Source: an uncultured Acetobacter sp. (lineage in GTDB: Bacteria; Pseudomonadota; Alphaproteobacteria; Acetobacterales; Acetobacteraceae). From it: a DNA stretch of 36,553 nucleotides. Positions 1 to 8,456 of this stretch are shown here, piece after piece. A program made the position numbers and the translations under genes. Below the pieces are notes generated by a model that was not told the DNA's origin, made no database searches, and worked only from the letters and a program-made list of their open reading frames with translations. Within the stretch, counting starts at the first letter, position 1, and each line of letters opens with the position of its first letter. Location of the stretch: positions 1-36,553 of the forward strand of contig NZ_CALLXM010000173.1 of the NCBI RefSeq assembly GCF_937875265.1, in the 5' to 3' direction.

Positions 1-1617
1 CATAAAACCCCAATGACCATGGGCTATTTTACCCGTGCAGAAATTCCATATTATTATGCATTGGCAGACGCATTTACAATTTGTGACTCTTATCATGCGT
101 CGATCTTTGGACCGACCAACCCGAACCGGCTGTATTTTTTCAGCGGCACAAACGGACTGGCTGTCGGGAATGATGGCAAACAGACCATAGAAAATGTAGA
201 TGACGGAAACTGGTCAGCCGACATGGCGCATGACCGTGCTGATTTTAAGCCTTTCAACTGGACCACATATCCCGAGAAGCTTCAGGACGCCGGTGTATCC
301 TGGAAAGTTTATCAGGAATACGACAATTTTGGTGATAACCCTCTGGCCTCATTTTCGGCTTTTCGCAATGTCGATAAAGGGTCATGGGCGTATCGGAATG
401 CCCGTGCCATTGTTGAGGGTTCAGGCCCGGAAAAAATGCAGGAGACTGAGGGGCGTTATCTGATCTCCGCCTTTGAGCGCGATGTTGCGCAGGGCACGCT
501 GCCTCAGGTTTCATGGATTGTCCCGCCAACGGCCCTGAGCGAGCACCCCAATGCACCGCCGGGTTATGGTGAGTATCTGATTTCCCAATTGATGGACGTG
601 TTCGTCCGGCATCCGGACGTCTGGTCCAAAACGGTCTTTATTCTCAACTATGATGAAAATGACGGCTTTTTTGATCATATGCCGCCGCCAGTTCCGGCAC
701 TTGATGCACAGCAGGGGGCCTGCATGGTTTCAACGGATGGGGAAAGCTATAAGGGCGTTCCTGTTGGGCTGGGGCCGCGTGTTCCTGCTCTGGTCATCTC
801 GCCCTGGACCAAGGGCGGCTGGGTGAACTCACAGGTTTTCGACCACACATCCGTTCTGCGCTTTCTGGAAGCCCGCTTTGGGGTGACGTGCCCCAACATT
901 ACCCCGTGGCGGCGGAGCGTGTGCGGTGACATGACGTCAATTTTCGATTTTGCACAGACTGACCGCACATGGGAGGCCGCTCTGCCTCGCACTGATACGT
1001 ACCTGGCAGACACTCGCAAATCTTGCGCCTTGCCCAAACCGGTTGTGCCTGCCCGGCAGGTTATGCCGAAACAGGAAGCCGGCCAGCGGCCTGCTCGTGC
1101 TCTTCCTTATGTGCTGCATGCCAACATTCTGGAAAATGGTGCCCTGCATCTGGCTAATGAGGGCACGCAGGGGGCTGTGCTGCGTATTCGAGATGGAAAT
1201 ACGGCCCGCCATTATACTCTTGGCGCAGGCCAGAACATGTCCGTGCATCAGGAGGGTCAGGCTGGCCAGCCGCTTACAGTGCAGGGGCCTAACGGGTTTT
1301 TCCGGGCCTTCCACGGTAAAACCCTGCCGGAATGCGTCCTGCGGTATGACCCGGAGCAGAGCAGCGTTCTTCTTTCTCTGCATAATCAGGGGAAGGCTGC
1401 CCGGATGCTCCGCATTGAGGACGGCTACAGCCACACAAGCCATACGGTAACACTGCCCCCGGGGGCCACAACGCAAACATCTTGGGCGCTTGCGTCATCC
1501 GATAACTGGTATGACCTGAAAGTGTATGATGCCCATAACGGCACCATCCTCACGCAGATGGCTGGTCATATGGAAACCGGGAAACCGAGCCGCACAGACC
1601 CTCATATGGGGCGTTGA
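1..1617 (+). CDS. Phospholipase C (PLC/acid phosphatase-like phosphoesterase family), C-terminal part; 5' end outside window
   Basis: The frame is open to the left edge (H-K-T-P precedes the first ATG at 13), so this is the C-terminal ~538 residues of a longer protein; family members are about 700 aa. The phosphoesterase domain is recognisable from MGYFTRAEIPYYYALADAFT onward, with the conserved GPTNPNR segment and the metal-site motif YDENDGFFDH (about residues 214-223 counting from the ATG at 13). Two copies of the DUF756-type C-terminal beta domain follow, at roughly residues 360-440 and 445-520. Family members hydrolyse phosphatidylcholine or related phospholipids and are usually exported by Tat; the signal peptide would lie outside the window. 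Whether it prefers phosphocholine lipids cannot be decided here. It converges on the encapsulin gene. Confidence 0.9.
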   Translation, partial: HKTPMTMGYFTRAEIPYYYALADAFTICDSYHASIFGPTNPNRLYFFSGTNGLAVGNDGKQTIENVDDGNWSADMAHDRADFKPFNWTTYPEKLQDAGVSWKVYQEYDNFGDNPLASFSAFRNVDKGSWAYRNARAIVEGSGPEKMQETEGRYLISAFERDVAQGTLPQVSWIVPPTALSEHPNAPPGYGEYLISQLMDVFVRHPDVWSKTVFILNYDENDGFFDHMPPPVPALDAQQGACMVSTDGESYKGVPVGLGPRVPALVISPWTKGGWVNSQVFDHTSVLRFLEARFGVTCPNITPWRRSVCGDMTSIFDFAQTDRTWEAALPRTDTYLADTRKSCALPKPVVPARQVMPKQEAGQRPARALPYVLHANILENGALHLANEGTQGAVLRIRDGNTARHYTLGAGQNMSVHQEGQAGQPLTVQGPNGFFRAFHGKTLPECVLRYDPEQSSVLLSLHNQGKAARMLRIEDGYSHTSHTVTLPPGATTQTSWALASSDNWYDLKVYDAHNGTILTQMAGHMETGKPSRTDPHMGR

Positions 1618-1641
1618 ACTGCACCGCTAGCGCTGAAACTT

Positions 1642-1680
1642 GCCCCGCTGCCTCGCAAGTAACACGCGGGCCAGCGGGGC
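1642..1680. terminator. GC-rich hairpin between convergent phospholipase and encapsulin genes
   Basis: A perfect 9-bp stem (GCCCCGCTG at 1642-1650 with CAGCGGGGC at 1672-1680) encloses a 21-nt loop, between the two convergent stop codons. No clear T-tract follows on either strand, so it is a possible terminator or transcript-end stabiliser rather than a textbook intrinsic terminator. Confidence 0.45.
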
Positions 1681-1690
1681 GCAGATGACT

Positions 1691-2485
1691 TTAGTCAATC
1701 ACAACCGTGGCTTCGTCCGTCAGGGAACGGAAGAGGAAGCTTTCCTGTAAATACAGCTCCACGGATGTTGCCGTATGGCTCAGGTAGCCAATGGAAAAAT
1801 CCTGCCCGATATCAAGCGTCAGATCTCCGCCACGCATGGAGACAAGGAAAGCCCCCTCAATGGCCGGAGCCCAGACAAGCTTGCCGTCAATCATGCTTTC
1901 AATGTGCTTGATGATCGGATACCCGTCATCCCCACCACCGCTGACAGCCTGATACGCCTGAGCCCCCAGAACCAGTGAATACGGACCGTTCACACCTGCA
2001 AGGCGCAGGGTGTTCAGTGCATCAGCCACAACATTCGGATAGTTCTTGGCAGATGTAGGAAGTTTCAGCCGTGTGTTGGATGAACTGCGGCGGATACCGG
2101 GCATGCCTGCGGCGTCGTAGCCGTCAAAAATGGCTCGATCTTCAAAGAATGCAATTTTCTTTGCGGCATTCTTGACGGGCTGCCAGTCTGAATCCAGAGA
2201 GCCACGCTCTACGGCATCAATTTCCTCGCGTGACAGCGTGAACGGAACGCGGAGTTCAACCAGCGGCAGGACTTCACGCTTCACAGCGTGAATGCCACCA
2301 TCAGGCGTGGTGAGTGCTGCTGCGCGCCCCGTGCCAACGCCCGAAAAAGCGATGCCTTTGGGCTCAGACGTATCAACCACCCGGCGGCCCGCCAGATGGC
2401 GACGGATGGTGCGGGCGGCTTCTTCTTCAATTTCGGCCCAGGCCGCACTGGAGACAGGGGCCAGATGTTTGTGCAGATTGTTCAT
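1691..2485 (-). CDS. Encapsulin, family 1 (linocin M18-like, HK97-fold shell protein)
   Basis: This 264-aa protein matches family 1 encapsulins along its whole length. Recognisable blocks include an N-terminal FAP-like segment (HKHLAPVSSAAW), LPLVELRVPFTL, the ERG motif before the E-loop, NGPYSLVLG, and RGGDLTLDIGQDFSIGYLSH near the C-terminus. Family 1 encapsulins self-assemble into icosahedral shells that take up enzymes carrying a short C-terminal tag. The gene lies 12 bp after the DyP peroxidase, and its ribosome binding site (AAGGA) overlaps the peroxidase TAA stop as TAAGGA. That arrangement favours translational coupling, and hence matched shell and cargo output. The start at 2485 agrees with family length. 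Confidence 0.95.
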   Translation of the reverse strand: MNNLHKHLAPVSSAAWAEIEEEAARTIRRHLAGRRVVDTSEPKGIAFSGVGTGRAAALTTPDGGIHAVKREVLPLVELRVPFTLSREEIDAVERGSLDSDWQPVKNAAKKIAFFEDRAIFDGYDAAGMPGIRRSSSNTRLKLPTSAKNYPNVVADALNTLRLAGVNGPYSLVLGAQAYQAVSGGGDDGYPIIKHIESMIDGKLVWAPAIEGAFLVSMRGGDLTLDIGQDFSIGYLSHTATSVELYLQESFLFRSLTDEATVVID

Positions 2486-2497
2486 CTCACGAGATCC

Positions 2498-3541
2498 TTA
2501 CTTTAATGAGCCAATTCCAAGAGACCCGTCATGTGGTGCTGTGGTGGGCTGTGTGTCGGCCGGAACCGGGGTGGCTGGTGCGGAGGTTCCGGCGGCCATA
2601 TCTGGAGCATCGTCGAGAAAGTCAGACGTGGGGATAAAAAACAAAGCCCCGGTTACGGCTGTGCTAACATCCAGAAGCCTGTCGTAGTTTCCAGCTGGTT
2701 TGCCAACAAACATGTTTTGCAGCATTTGTTCTGTGCGGGCAGGGGAGCAGGAGTAGCCGATAAAATACGTGCCAAACTCCCCTTTGCCCACCTCGCCAAA
2801 CGGCATGTTATCGCGCACAATCTGAAGTTGCTGGCCGTTTTCTTCAATGTTGGTCAGCACATTATGCGCGTAGCTGGGTTTGGCGGACTCTTGCAGTTCA
2901 ATATCCGAGACCTTCTTGCGGCCAATGATATGTTCCTGAACTTCGGTCGGGATGCCGTCCCATTTTTTCAGGTTATGCAGGTATTTCTGCACAATGACAT
3001 AACTGCCGCCTGCAAAGGCAGGGTCTTCATCCCCAATCAGGGTGGCCACCTGTGCTGCCTGTCCGTCCGGGTTTTCTGTGCCGTCTACAAAGCCGAGCAG
3101 ATCACGGGAATCGAAATACTTGAACCCGTGCACCTCATCAATCACCACCCCGGCCCCTTCCAGGCGGGAGACAATGGCTGCGGCCAGTTCAAAGCACAGA
3201 TCCATGCGGGTGGCGCGGATATGGAACAGCAGATCACCCGGGGTTGAGGGCGCGTGATGCACCCCGTTGATTTCCTGAAACGGGTGAAGTTCCTTGGGGC
3301 GAGGCTGGCCAAACAGGCGGTCCCATGCGTGGGAGCCAATGCCTGTAATGCAGCTTAGCCTGCCATCGGGGATGCGGAACCCCACACCGCGCACGAGGGA
3401 AGACAAATCTCCCATCAGGTCCAGCACCTGTGGATTGACTGACACATCCTCGTTTAGCGTCAGGACAAGAAAAACTGCCGCCTGAGTCAGTTTTGTATCA
3501 ACGGGCTGCGGTGTGACCAATGGACTGAAACCTTCCTGCAT
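2498..3541 (-). CDS. Dye-decolorizing (DyP-type) haem peroxidase with encapsulin cargo-loading tail
   Basis: This 347-aa protein is a DyP peroxidase. It has the GFVDGTENP motif (residues 150-158; distal Asp153), the predicted proximal haem ligand His226 in SYAHNVLTN, and distal Arg243 and Asn245 in VRDNMPFG, which match the positions known from class B DyPs. After the catalytic domain (to about 310) comes a Pro/Ala/Thr-rich linker (about 313-336) and the terminal peptide DGSLGIGSLK (338-347), the classic encapsulin-targeting signature. It uses H2O2 to oxidise dyes, phenolics or other reductants. The natural substrate is unknown. There is no signal peptide, as expected for cytosolic encapsulated cargo. 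Start ATG at 3541 has only a weak Shine-Dalgarno. Confidence 0.96.
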   Translation of the reverse strand: MQEGFSPLVTPQPVDTKLTQAAVFLVLTLNEDVSVNPQVLDLMGDLSSLVRGVGFRIPDGRLSCITGIGSHAWDRLFGQPRPKELHPFQEINGVHHAPSTPGDLLFHIRATRMDLCFELAAAIVSRLEGAGVVIDEVHGFKYFDSRDLLGFVDGTENPDGQAAQVATLIGDEDPAFAGGSYVIVQKYLHNLKKWDGIPTEVQEHIIGRKKVSDIELQESAKPSYAHNVLTNIEENGQQLQIVRDNMPFGEVGKGEFGTYFIGYSCSPARTEQMLQNMFVGKPAGNYDRLLDVSTAVTGALFFIPTSDFLDDAPDMAAGTSAPATPVPADTQPTTAPHDGSLGIGSLK

Positions 3542-3692
3542 CGAGGGCCTGCCTCAAAGCAGGTGGGCTCAGCATAGGCAAAAGGCTTCGTCTGGCAAGA
3601 GATCGGGGTGGAGAAAGCAGGGGATGAGGGGCAAATACAAGCCCCTTATAAATCAGACTGATGAGGCCATAAATCTAACGGTTTGCAGCACT

Positions 3693-4376
3693 TCATAGCT
3701 GTGCCCATTGCCGCAAAAGATTGTGATAGGTGGCGGTCAGCCCCAGCACAGCCGGGTGATCATCAGCCAGGAGTTTGCGGGTTTCCATAATGGACGTGTC
3801 AAACTGGTAGAGCAGGGTGCGTTGCGTATCATCCGGCACCATGGACTGGGACCAAAAGAATGAGGCCCAGCGCGAACCCCGCGTGACGGGGGTGACACTA
3901 TGCAGGCTGGTGGCTGGGTAGAGCACCATATCCCCTGCGGGGAAGCGGATGGTCTGCACACCAAACGTGTCCTGAATCATTAGTTCCCCGCCATCATACT
4001 CGTCCATATCGCTTAGAAACAGCGTGGAAGAGACATCCGTGCGCATGCGAAAGCCGGTGCCCGGCAAGGGGCGGATGGCATTGTCCACATGGGCGTGGAA
4101 CCGCATGCCCTCATCATAACGATTGAACAGGGGCGGAAAAACGCGAAGGGGGAGGGCGGCACTGTTGAAAATAGGGTTACGGCCAAGGGCGCGCAAAATC
4201 AGGTCCCCCAGTTCACGCCCTTCTGTGCTGTCTTGCGGGATCTGAAGGTTGAACTTCGCCTTGGCGGACTGATCTCCCGCCGTCACTTTGCCATCCACCC
4301 ATTCGGATTTCTCCAGTGTCGTGCGGCAATAAGACACTTCTTCTGGGGTCAGAACCTTGGGGATGTGAACAAGCAT
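3693..4376 (-). CDS. piuC: PKHD-type 2-oxoglutarate/Fe(II)-dependent hydroxylase (PiuC/YbiX family)
   Basis: This 227-aa protein is full length for the PiuC/YbiX family of Fe(II)/2-oxoglutarate dioxygenases. The iron triad is visible as His96-x-Asp98 (RFHAHVDNA) and His159 (TSLHSVTPV), and Arg169 in RGSRW fits the 2-oxoglutarate-binding residue. Family genes repeatedly sit beside catecholate siderophore receptors (Fiu/PiuA) and are iron-regulated, but their substrate is not firmly established. Here it is the last gene of a minus-strand operon beginning with a siderophore receptor, 15 bp after the DUF4405-like gene, which fits a role in iron acquisition. Confidence 0.9.
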   Translation of the reverse strand: MLVHIPKVLTPEEVSYCRTTLEKSEWVDGKVTAGDQSAKAKFNLQIPQDSTEGRELGDLILRALGRNPIFNSAALPLRVFPPLFNRYDEGMRFHAHVDNAIRPLPGTGFRMRTDVSSTLFLSDMDEYDGGELMIQDTFGVQTIRFPAGDMVLYPATSLHSVTPVTRGSRWASFFWSQSMVPDDTQRTLLYQFDTSIMETRKLLADDHPAVLGLTATYHNLLRQWAQL

Positions 4377-4391
4377 GAGGGCGGTGTCCGT

Positions 4392-4925
4392 TCAGGAAGG
4401 GTGTTTGTTGCCGTGGTGATGCTCATCACCGCCGCCGTGTTGCGGCAGAAGGCTGAGCAGAAGGGTGGACGCCTGCTGGCCGCTGGCTGCGGCAAGGGTG
4501 TCCAGCGTGTCCGCAGGGGAATGGACCGGGTAGCCCGCATGGGTCAGGCGTTCGGCCAGTGCGTCTGGTGAAGTGTGCAGCAGGGGGGCGAGGTCGGTTA
4601 GAGGGGCCTGCGTCAGAACGGGGATGAACCGCATGGCCGGATTGCCGCCTCTGTGCCCGGATGTCAGCATAAATGCCCCTGCGGCCACAAAGGAGAGGAG
4701 GCAGGCCAGCAGCATGGATTTATTACGGAAATACAGCAAAAACTGAGGCCAGTTGCGCCAGAGATGCAAAAAGAACGGCACCAGAAGCACCATGCTCAGC
4801 CAGATATGCATGGAATGAAACCAGCCGGACTGCCAATGGAAAAACAGCGCCGTGCCGGAAATGGCGGAGACAAGAAAAAGACCCGTGATCAGCGGGGTGG
4901 AATATTTCTTAATGACCAGATTCAT
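4392..4925 (-). CDS. DUF4405-like small integral membrane protein with His-rich C-terminus
   Basis: About 177 aa from the ATG at 4925. The N-terminal half holds two or three membrane segments with spaced histidines (STPLITGLFLVSAISGTALF, then HSMHIWLSMVLLVPFFLHLW), a pattern of the DUF4405/cytochrome b-like membrane family in which histidines may bind haem. A third hydrophobic segment (LLACLLSFVAAGAFML) precedes a soluble tail with an Ala/Leu-rich helix ending in DEHHHGNKHPS, a possible metal-binding tail. Longer starts at 4934 and 4937 are possible; an AGGA at 4940-4937 suits 4925 better. It sits 16 bp after the Sel1 gene in the receptor operon. An electron-transfer role to ferric siderophores is inference. 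Confidence 0.7.
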   Translation of the reverse strand: MNLVIKKYSTPLITGLFLVSAISGTALFFHWQSGWFHSMHIWLSMVLLVPFFLHLWRNWPQFLLYFRNKSMLLACLLSFVAAGAFMLTSGHRGGNPAMRFIPVLTQAPLTDLAPLLHTSPDALAERLTHAGYPVHSPADTLDTLAAASGQQASTLLLSLLPQHGGGDEHHHGNKHPS

Positions 4926-4941
4926 GGAAGGCATCATCCTG

Positions 4942-5709
4942 TCAGGGCGTATACGCGGTGAGGGGTGAACGGGTTTGCAAAGAGGCAGGCGCGTCGCGCA
5001 GGCTCCGGCGGGCATACTCAGCTATAGCGCGCAGGCGAGGGTCTGTCTGATCATGCAGCAGGGTTTCAAGAGCCTTGAAGATATCACTGAACCCCTCTTC
5101 CAGAGCGCGTGAGAGCCATTTTAAGGCGGCTTCCATGTGCCCGGAAGATAAATCATACCGCGCAAGGTTGAGGTAACCCCAGCAGTCACCACACTGTGCG
5201 GCGGCAAGAAAGAAGTCATGCGCCTTTGCCGGTTCAAGCTCCGGTATCATGCCGCTTTCAGCAATCAGCCCCAGCATGTTGAAGGCTTTGGAAACTCCGT
5301 TCTGTGCAGCTGAGACATAAAGCTCGTAAGCCTTTTTGACATTCATGGGCACACCCTCACCAGCCATATACAGGTCCGCAAGATTGAACATGGCCCAGCC
5401 CTCCCCACAGGCTGCGGCCTGTGCAAAATAGGCACTTGCCGCAGCTGGGTTACGTGAGATGCCCCAGCCGCGCTCATAAGCGCGGCCCAGCATGTTCAGG
5501 GCACGTGGATCTCCTGAGCGGGACGCGACCTCAAACATACTGAACGCTTCGGCTGGTTTTCCCTTATCGAGATAGATCTGCCCTAAAAGAAGCTGCACAG
5601 TAACCGGGGATAACGGTGCGGCTGGGGAAGACGACGTGTCCTCCTCCCTTTCACGTTCAGGCAGAAGCAGTGGCATGGGGGTGGGTTTCAAGAACTCTGT
5701 GTCTTTCAA
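4942..5709 (-). CDS. Sel1-repeat (TPR-like) protein of the siderophore receptor operon
   Basis: A protein of about 255 aa with tandem Sel1-like repeats. Examples are GDPRALNMLGRAYERGWGI, then GEGWAMFNLADLYMAGEGV and GVSKAFNMLGLIAESGM, each followed by an A-x-x-Y/F-F-x-x-A-A helix. Such repeats form alpha-solenoids for protein-protein contacts; no signal peptide is apparent. The longest start is a TTG at 5709, only 3 bp after the receptor stop; an ATG at 5676 is an alternative, without an obvious Shine-Dalgarno. From memory, Pseudomonas piuA/piuC loci also carry a Sel1-repeat gene, so the association appears conserved, but the function is not known. Confidence 0.85.
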   Translation of the reverse strand: MKDTEFLKPTPMPLLLPEREREEDTSSSPAAPLSPVTVQLLLGQIYLDKGKPAEAFSMFEVASRSGDPRALNMLGRAYERGWGISRNPAAASAYFAQAAACGEGWAMFNLADLYMAGEGVPMNVKKAYELYVSAAQNGVSKAFNMLGLIAESGMIPELEPAKAHDFFLAAAQCGDCWGYLNLARYDLSSGHMEAALKWLSRALEEGFSDIFKALETLLHDQTDPRLRAIAEYARRSLRDAPASLQTRSPLTAYTP

Positions 5710-5712
5710 AGC

Positions 5713-8019
5713 TCAGAAGGTCACACCAACGTTGCCAATGAAGTAACGTCCTGATGCCGGAACCACACGGGAGCCGGAGAACGAGGAAGAATAGTTCAGG
5801 CGGTTGGTAAGGTTGTTGGCGTTGAAGGACACACGGTAATGCTTCAAATCCCATGACAGCATGCCATTCAGCACAAAATTATGCGGAATGCGGGCTGTGT
5901 TTGTCGTGTCCGGACCGGCCCAGTAAGCAGAAGAATACTGTACACCACCACCAATTTTCAGAGCGCCCCATTTGGGGTTCAGGATCAGGCGAGAGAGGTC
6001 ATAGGAACTCCATACGGACATGGAGTTATGCGGAACCTGCGGAGCCGTCTTGCCATTATCCCCGGAGGTGCTGTGGGTGACGACCCCATCCATGTAGGAA
6101 TAGGAGGCAAAAATCTGCCAGTCTTTTGTAATCTTGCCGGTGGCACTCAGCTCCACACCGCGAATGCGGCGGCCACTGCCAGAATCCGCAAAACCGGTTT
6201 CCATGTCACCATTCACGTCATAATAGCGCGAGTTGTTTTCGCTAATCTGGAAGAGTGCGACCGTGGTACCTAGGCGTTTGTTGAAGAAGTCAGACTTGTT
6301 GCCCACTTCGAACAGGTCACTCCGCTGCGGTGCAAGGTTTACACCATTCTGCGGAACGTCCCCGGCTTGCGGTTTGATGGTCACCAGTGAGGAAACGTCG
6401 GTGCCCACAGGCTTATAAGACCGGGCGAACGTGAAGTAGAAGGATGTGTTTTTAAGGGGCGAATACATGATGCTGGCTGAAGGGCTCCAGCGATCAGACT
6501 TCTGCTCTGCACGTCCCTGCGTCTGCGTGGAGCGTGTATAATAGGAACTGCTGAAGGAATCCCAGCGCCCGGTGCCAAACAGGGAGAGCTGTTTGGTCAG
6601 CTGAATGCGGTCTGAAAAGAACAGGCCCAGATCTCGGGCGTTGGCATTGCCATACCCGGAATCCGGAAAGCTGACAGACGTGTTTGGGTAGTTGTATTGT
6701 GGGTTGATAATGGTCTGAGTGTTGGAGCGGTTGGTAAAGCTGCCCGGCCAGCGGGAATCACTGGCATAATTGATATCAACACCTGTCTTGATATCGTGGT
6801 GCATGAACCAGGTCTTGAACTGTGACCGTGCCATAAGGATATTTTGTACACCCCAGCCTTCCTGACGATACGCAGCACCACCGCCTGCGCCGTAAGGCAG
6901 GGCGTAGTTTTCTCCAGAAAGAATGGCCGCAGCACACGCGCCAGAGCAAGCCGCCGGGTTTGTGGCTGTGTAATCACGGTCATACATGCTGAGCCGTGTA
7001 TCGTTCGTGATCGTAAGCCAGCGGGACACCTGAGATTTCAGGGCAGAGGTCAGGGTGTGAATGTTGGAGCGGTCAAAGTCGAAATTGCGCGTATAGCTGG
7101 TGTTGCGGGATACCCCATATTCCGTAATAGGGCGGTAAATGCCATTTACCTGAATCATGCTGACACCGTAATCCGGTTTGCTGTCGCTGTTCAGCCACTG
7201 CCACGTCAGATGCCAGGAGGTTTTGCTGCGCAGGCCCACACCAAAATCAACAGCCGCGCCGTAGCGGTTGGAGGTGATGTTGTCACGGCCAACCACATCC
7301 TGCTTGTTGAACATGCCGTTCACGCGAATGGCCATGTCATCATTGATCTGGTAGTTGATGTCCCCAACACCCCGGAAAAGGGGACCACTCCCGAAAGACT
7401 GATCGTAGTTAAACGAGTTTCCAAGGTGCGCGTGCTTCTGGGTCTGGTTGATGACGCCACCAACATTCCCTGCACCAAAATACTCGCCCGATGGGCCCTT
7501 GATAACTTCCACGCTGTCGGTGTTGAAAACATCGCGGGTATAGGTCCCAAAATCGCGCAGGCCGTCTGTATAGATGTCTTGCCGGGCCTGAAGGCCACGA
7601 ATGCGAAACTGGTCCCCGTTCAGGCCACCAGCGCCCTCACCGGTTGAAAGCGTGATGCCGGGCACGTTGCTCAGCGCCTGATCCAGCGTGAACGCCCGCT
7701 GCTGCTTCATAAGTTCCTGCGGAACAACGGTAATGGTCTGCGGCGTATCCCGTACAGAGCCGGGCATACGGGAAATATTGAGAGTTTGACTATTGGTATT
7801 TCCAGCGCGGTAGGACTCTGCCTCAGCATCAGTATGTCCTCCCACGCGTACTGCTGGCAGCTTGATGGTGGTGTCAGATGCAGCGGGCTGAAGGGGCGGC
7901 GTGGTTTCGTCTGCGTGGGCGGTTTCTGTAGCGCCCAGCCCGACAGAAACACCTAAAGCCATAGCCAGCTGTAGGCCGATACCCTGTGAAGGAGGGAGGG
8001 GCAACTCTGTGCGACTCAT
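5713..8019 (-). CDS. TonB-dependent siderophore receptor (Fiu/PiuA-like outer-membrane receptor)
   Basis: This 768-aa protein has an N-terminal signal region ending near AHADE (residues 34-38) and a possible TonB box around IKLPAVRV (52-59). A plug domain follows with PGSVRDTPQTITVVP, RIRGLQARQDIYTDGLRD, VEVIKGPSGEYFGAGNVGGV and NQTQK, and a 22-strand barrel ends in the terminal aromatic residue (VGVTF). The plug signature with GGVINQ resembles Fiu/PiuA-type catecholate receptors. The ligand is not determinable from sequence. Start ATG at 8019 has an AGGAG Shine-Dalgarno about 10 bp upstream. It heads the operon with the Sel1, DUF4405-like and PiuC genes. A Fur-box-like site at 8106-8124 suggests repression by iron. 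Confidence 0.95.
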   Translation of the reverse strand: MSRTELPLPPSQGIGLQLAMALGVSVGLGATETAHADETTPPLQPAASDTTIKLPAVRVGGHTDAEAESYRAGNTNSQTLNISRMPGSVRDTPQTITVVPQELMKQQRAFTLDQALSNVPGITLSTGEGAGGLNGDQFRIRGLQARQDIYTDGLRDFGTYTRDVFNTDSVEVIKGPSGEYFGAGNVGGVINQTQKHAHLGNSFNYDQSFGSGPLFRGVGDINYQINDDMAIRVNGMFNKQDVVGRDNITSNRYGAAVDFGVGLRSKTSWHLTWQWLNSDSKPDYGVSMIQVNGIYRPITEYGVSRNTSYTRNFDFDRSNIHTLTSALKSQVSRWLTITNDTRLSMYDRDYTATNPAACSGACAAAILSGENYALPYGAGGGAAYRQEGWGVQNILMARSQFKTWFMHHDIKTGVDINYASDSRWPGSFTNRSNTQTIINPQYNYPNTSVSFPDSGYGNANARDLGLFFSDRIQLTKQLSLFGTGRWDSFSSSYYTRSTQTQGRAEQKSDRWSPSASIMYSPLKNTSFYFTFARSYKPVGTDVSSLVTIKPQAGDVPQNGVNLAPQRSDLFEVGNKSDFFNKRLGTTVALFQISENNSRYYDVNGDMETGFADSGSGRRIRGVELSATGKITKDWQIFASYSYMDGVVTHSTSGDNGKTAPQVPHNSMSVWSSYDLSRLILNPKWGALKIGGGVQYSSAYWAGPDTTNTARIPHNFVLNGMLSWDLKHYRVSFNANNLTNRLNYSSSFSGSRVVPASGRYFIGNVGVTF

Positions 8020-8105
8020 GCGTCGTGCTCCTGATGAACCATGCTGCCGGTTCTTATGGTGGAAGAATGAATACGGGCATCTGATATGAGGTCAGCTCGA
8101 AAGAT

Positions 8106-8124
8106 GCAAATGATTATCAATACG
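8106..8124. promoter_or_regulatory. Fur-box-like operator upstream of the siderophore receptor operon
   Basis: On the minus strand this 19-mer reads CGTATTGATAATCATTTGC and matches the classic Fur consensus (GATAATGATAATCATTATC) at 14 of 19 positions by my alignment, including the whole TGATAATCATT core. It lies about 90 bp before the receptor start codon. Confidence 0.75.
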
Positions 8125-8318
8125 AAAAACGGTGTTTGACCGATCTGTGACACGACAGACACAGGAGGGGAGGGATATAAAAACAGTCGAAATTTGAAGG
8201 GGAAATAAAAATATACTATATTTCAATAAGTTATATATCATTCTTAGAATGAAAGTTTGTGCCGTTAGGGATGCAGGATTACTGGCCTGAAACGTAAGGG
8301 TGCATGATTTTCTTTATT

Positions 8319-8337
8319 GATAGTGATTCTCACTTGC
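8319..8337. promoter_or_regulatory. Fur-box-like operator upstream of exbB
   Basis: GATAGTGATTCTCACTTGC agrees with the Fur consensus at 13 of 19 positions by my alignment, with an intact GATA-TGAT left half. It lies about 120 bp before the exbB start, consistent with iron control of the TonB energising complex. Confidence 0.65.
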
Positions 8338-8456
8338 ATGAAATTAGGGCTCTTGTTATCGCTGGTCTCTTCTCCCTGCAGGAAGAGGTTCGGCTGTTCC
8401 AGTCTTTTCCTGTGTGACCTCCCGCCTGATACCGTTGTAAACGCGCAGGATTTTTT

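Larger units (their letters stand above)
8020..8456. other. Divergent intergenic control region between receptor operon and exbB-exbD-tonB
   Basis: This 437-bp non-coding spacer separates two divergent iron-uptake operons. It is AT-rich in the middle (about 8170-8270). It contains two Fur-box-like sites, one near each gene, and a further inverted repeat, TCATTC-TTA-GAATGA at 8238-8252, that could be another operator. I see no credible coding sequence here. Confidence 0.75.

Noticed and set aside
13..1617. ATG at 13 as the true phospholipase start
   Set aside because: The frame is open before it and the protein would lack the N-terminal third of the family, including the signal peptide; the gene starts outside the window.
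4926..5015. Longer start of the DUF4405-like gene overlapping the Sel1 gene
   Set aside because: The added residues are Arg/Pro-rich, overlap the previous gene out of frame, and have no membrane character.
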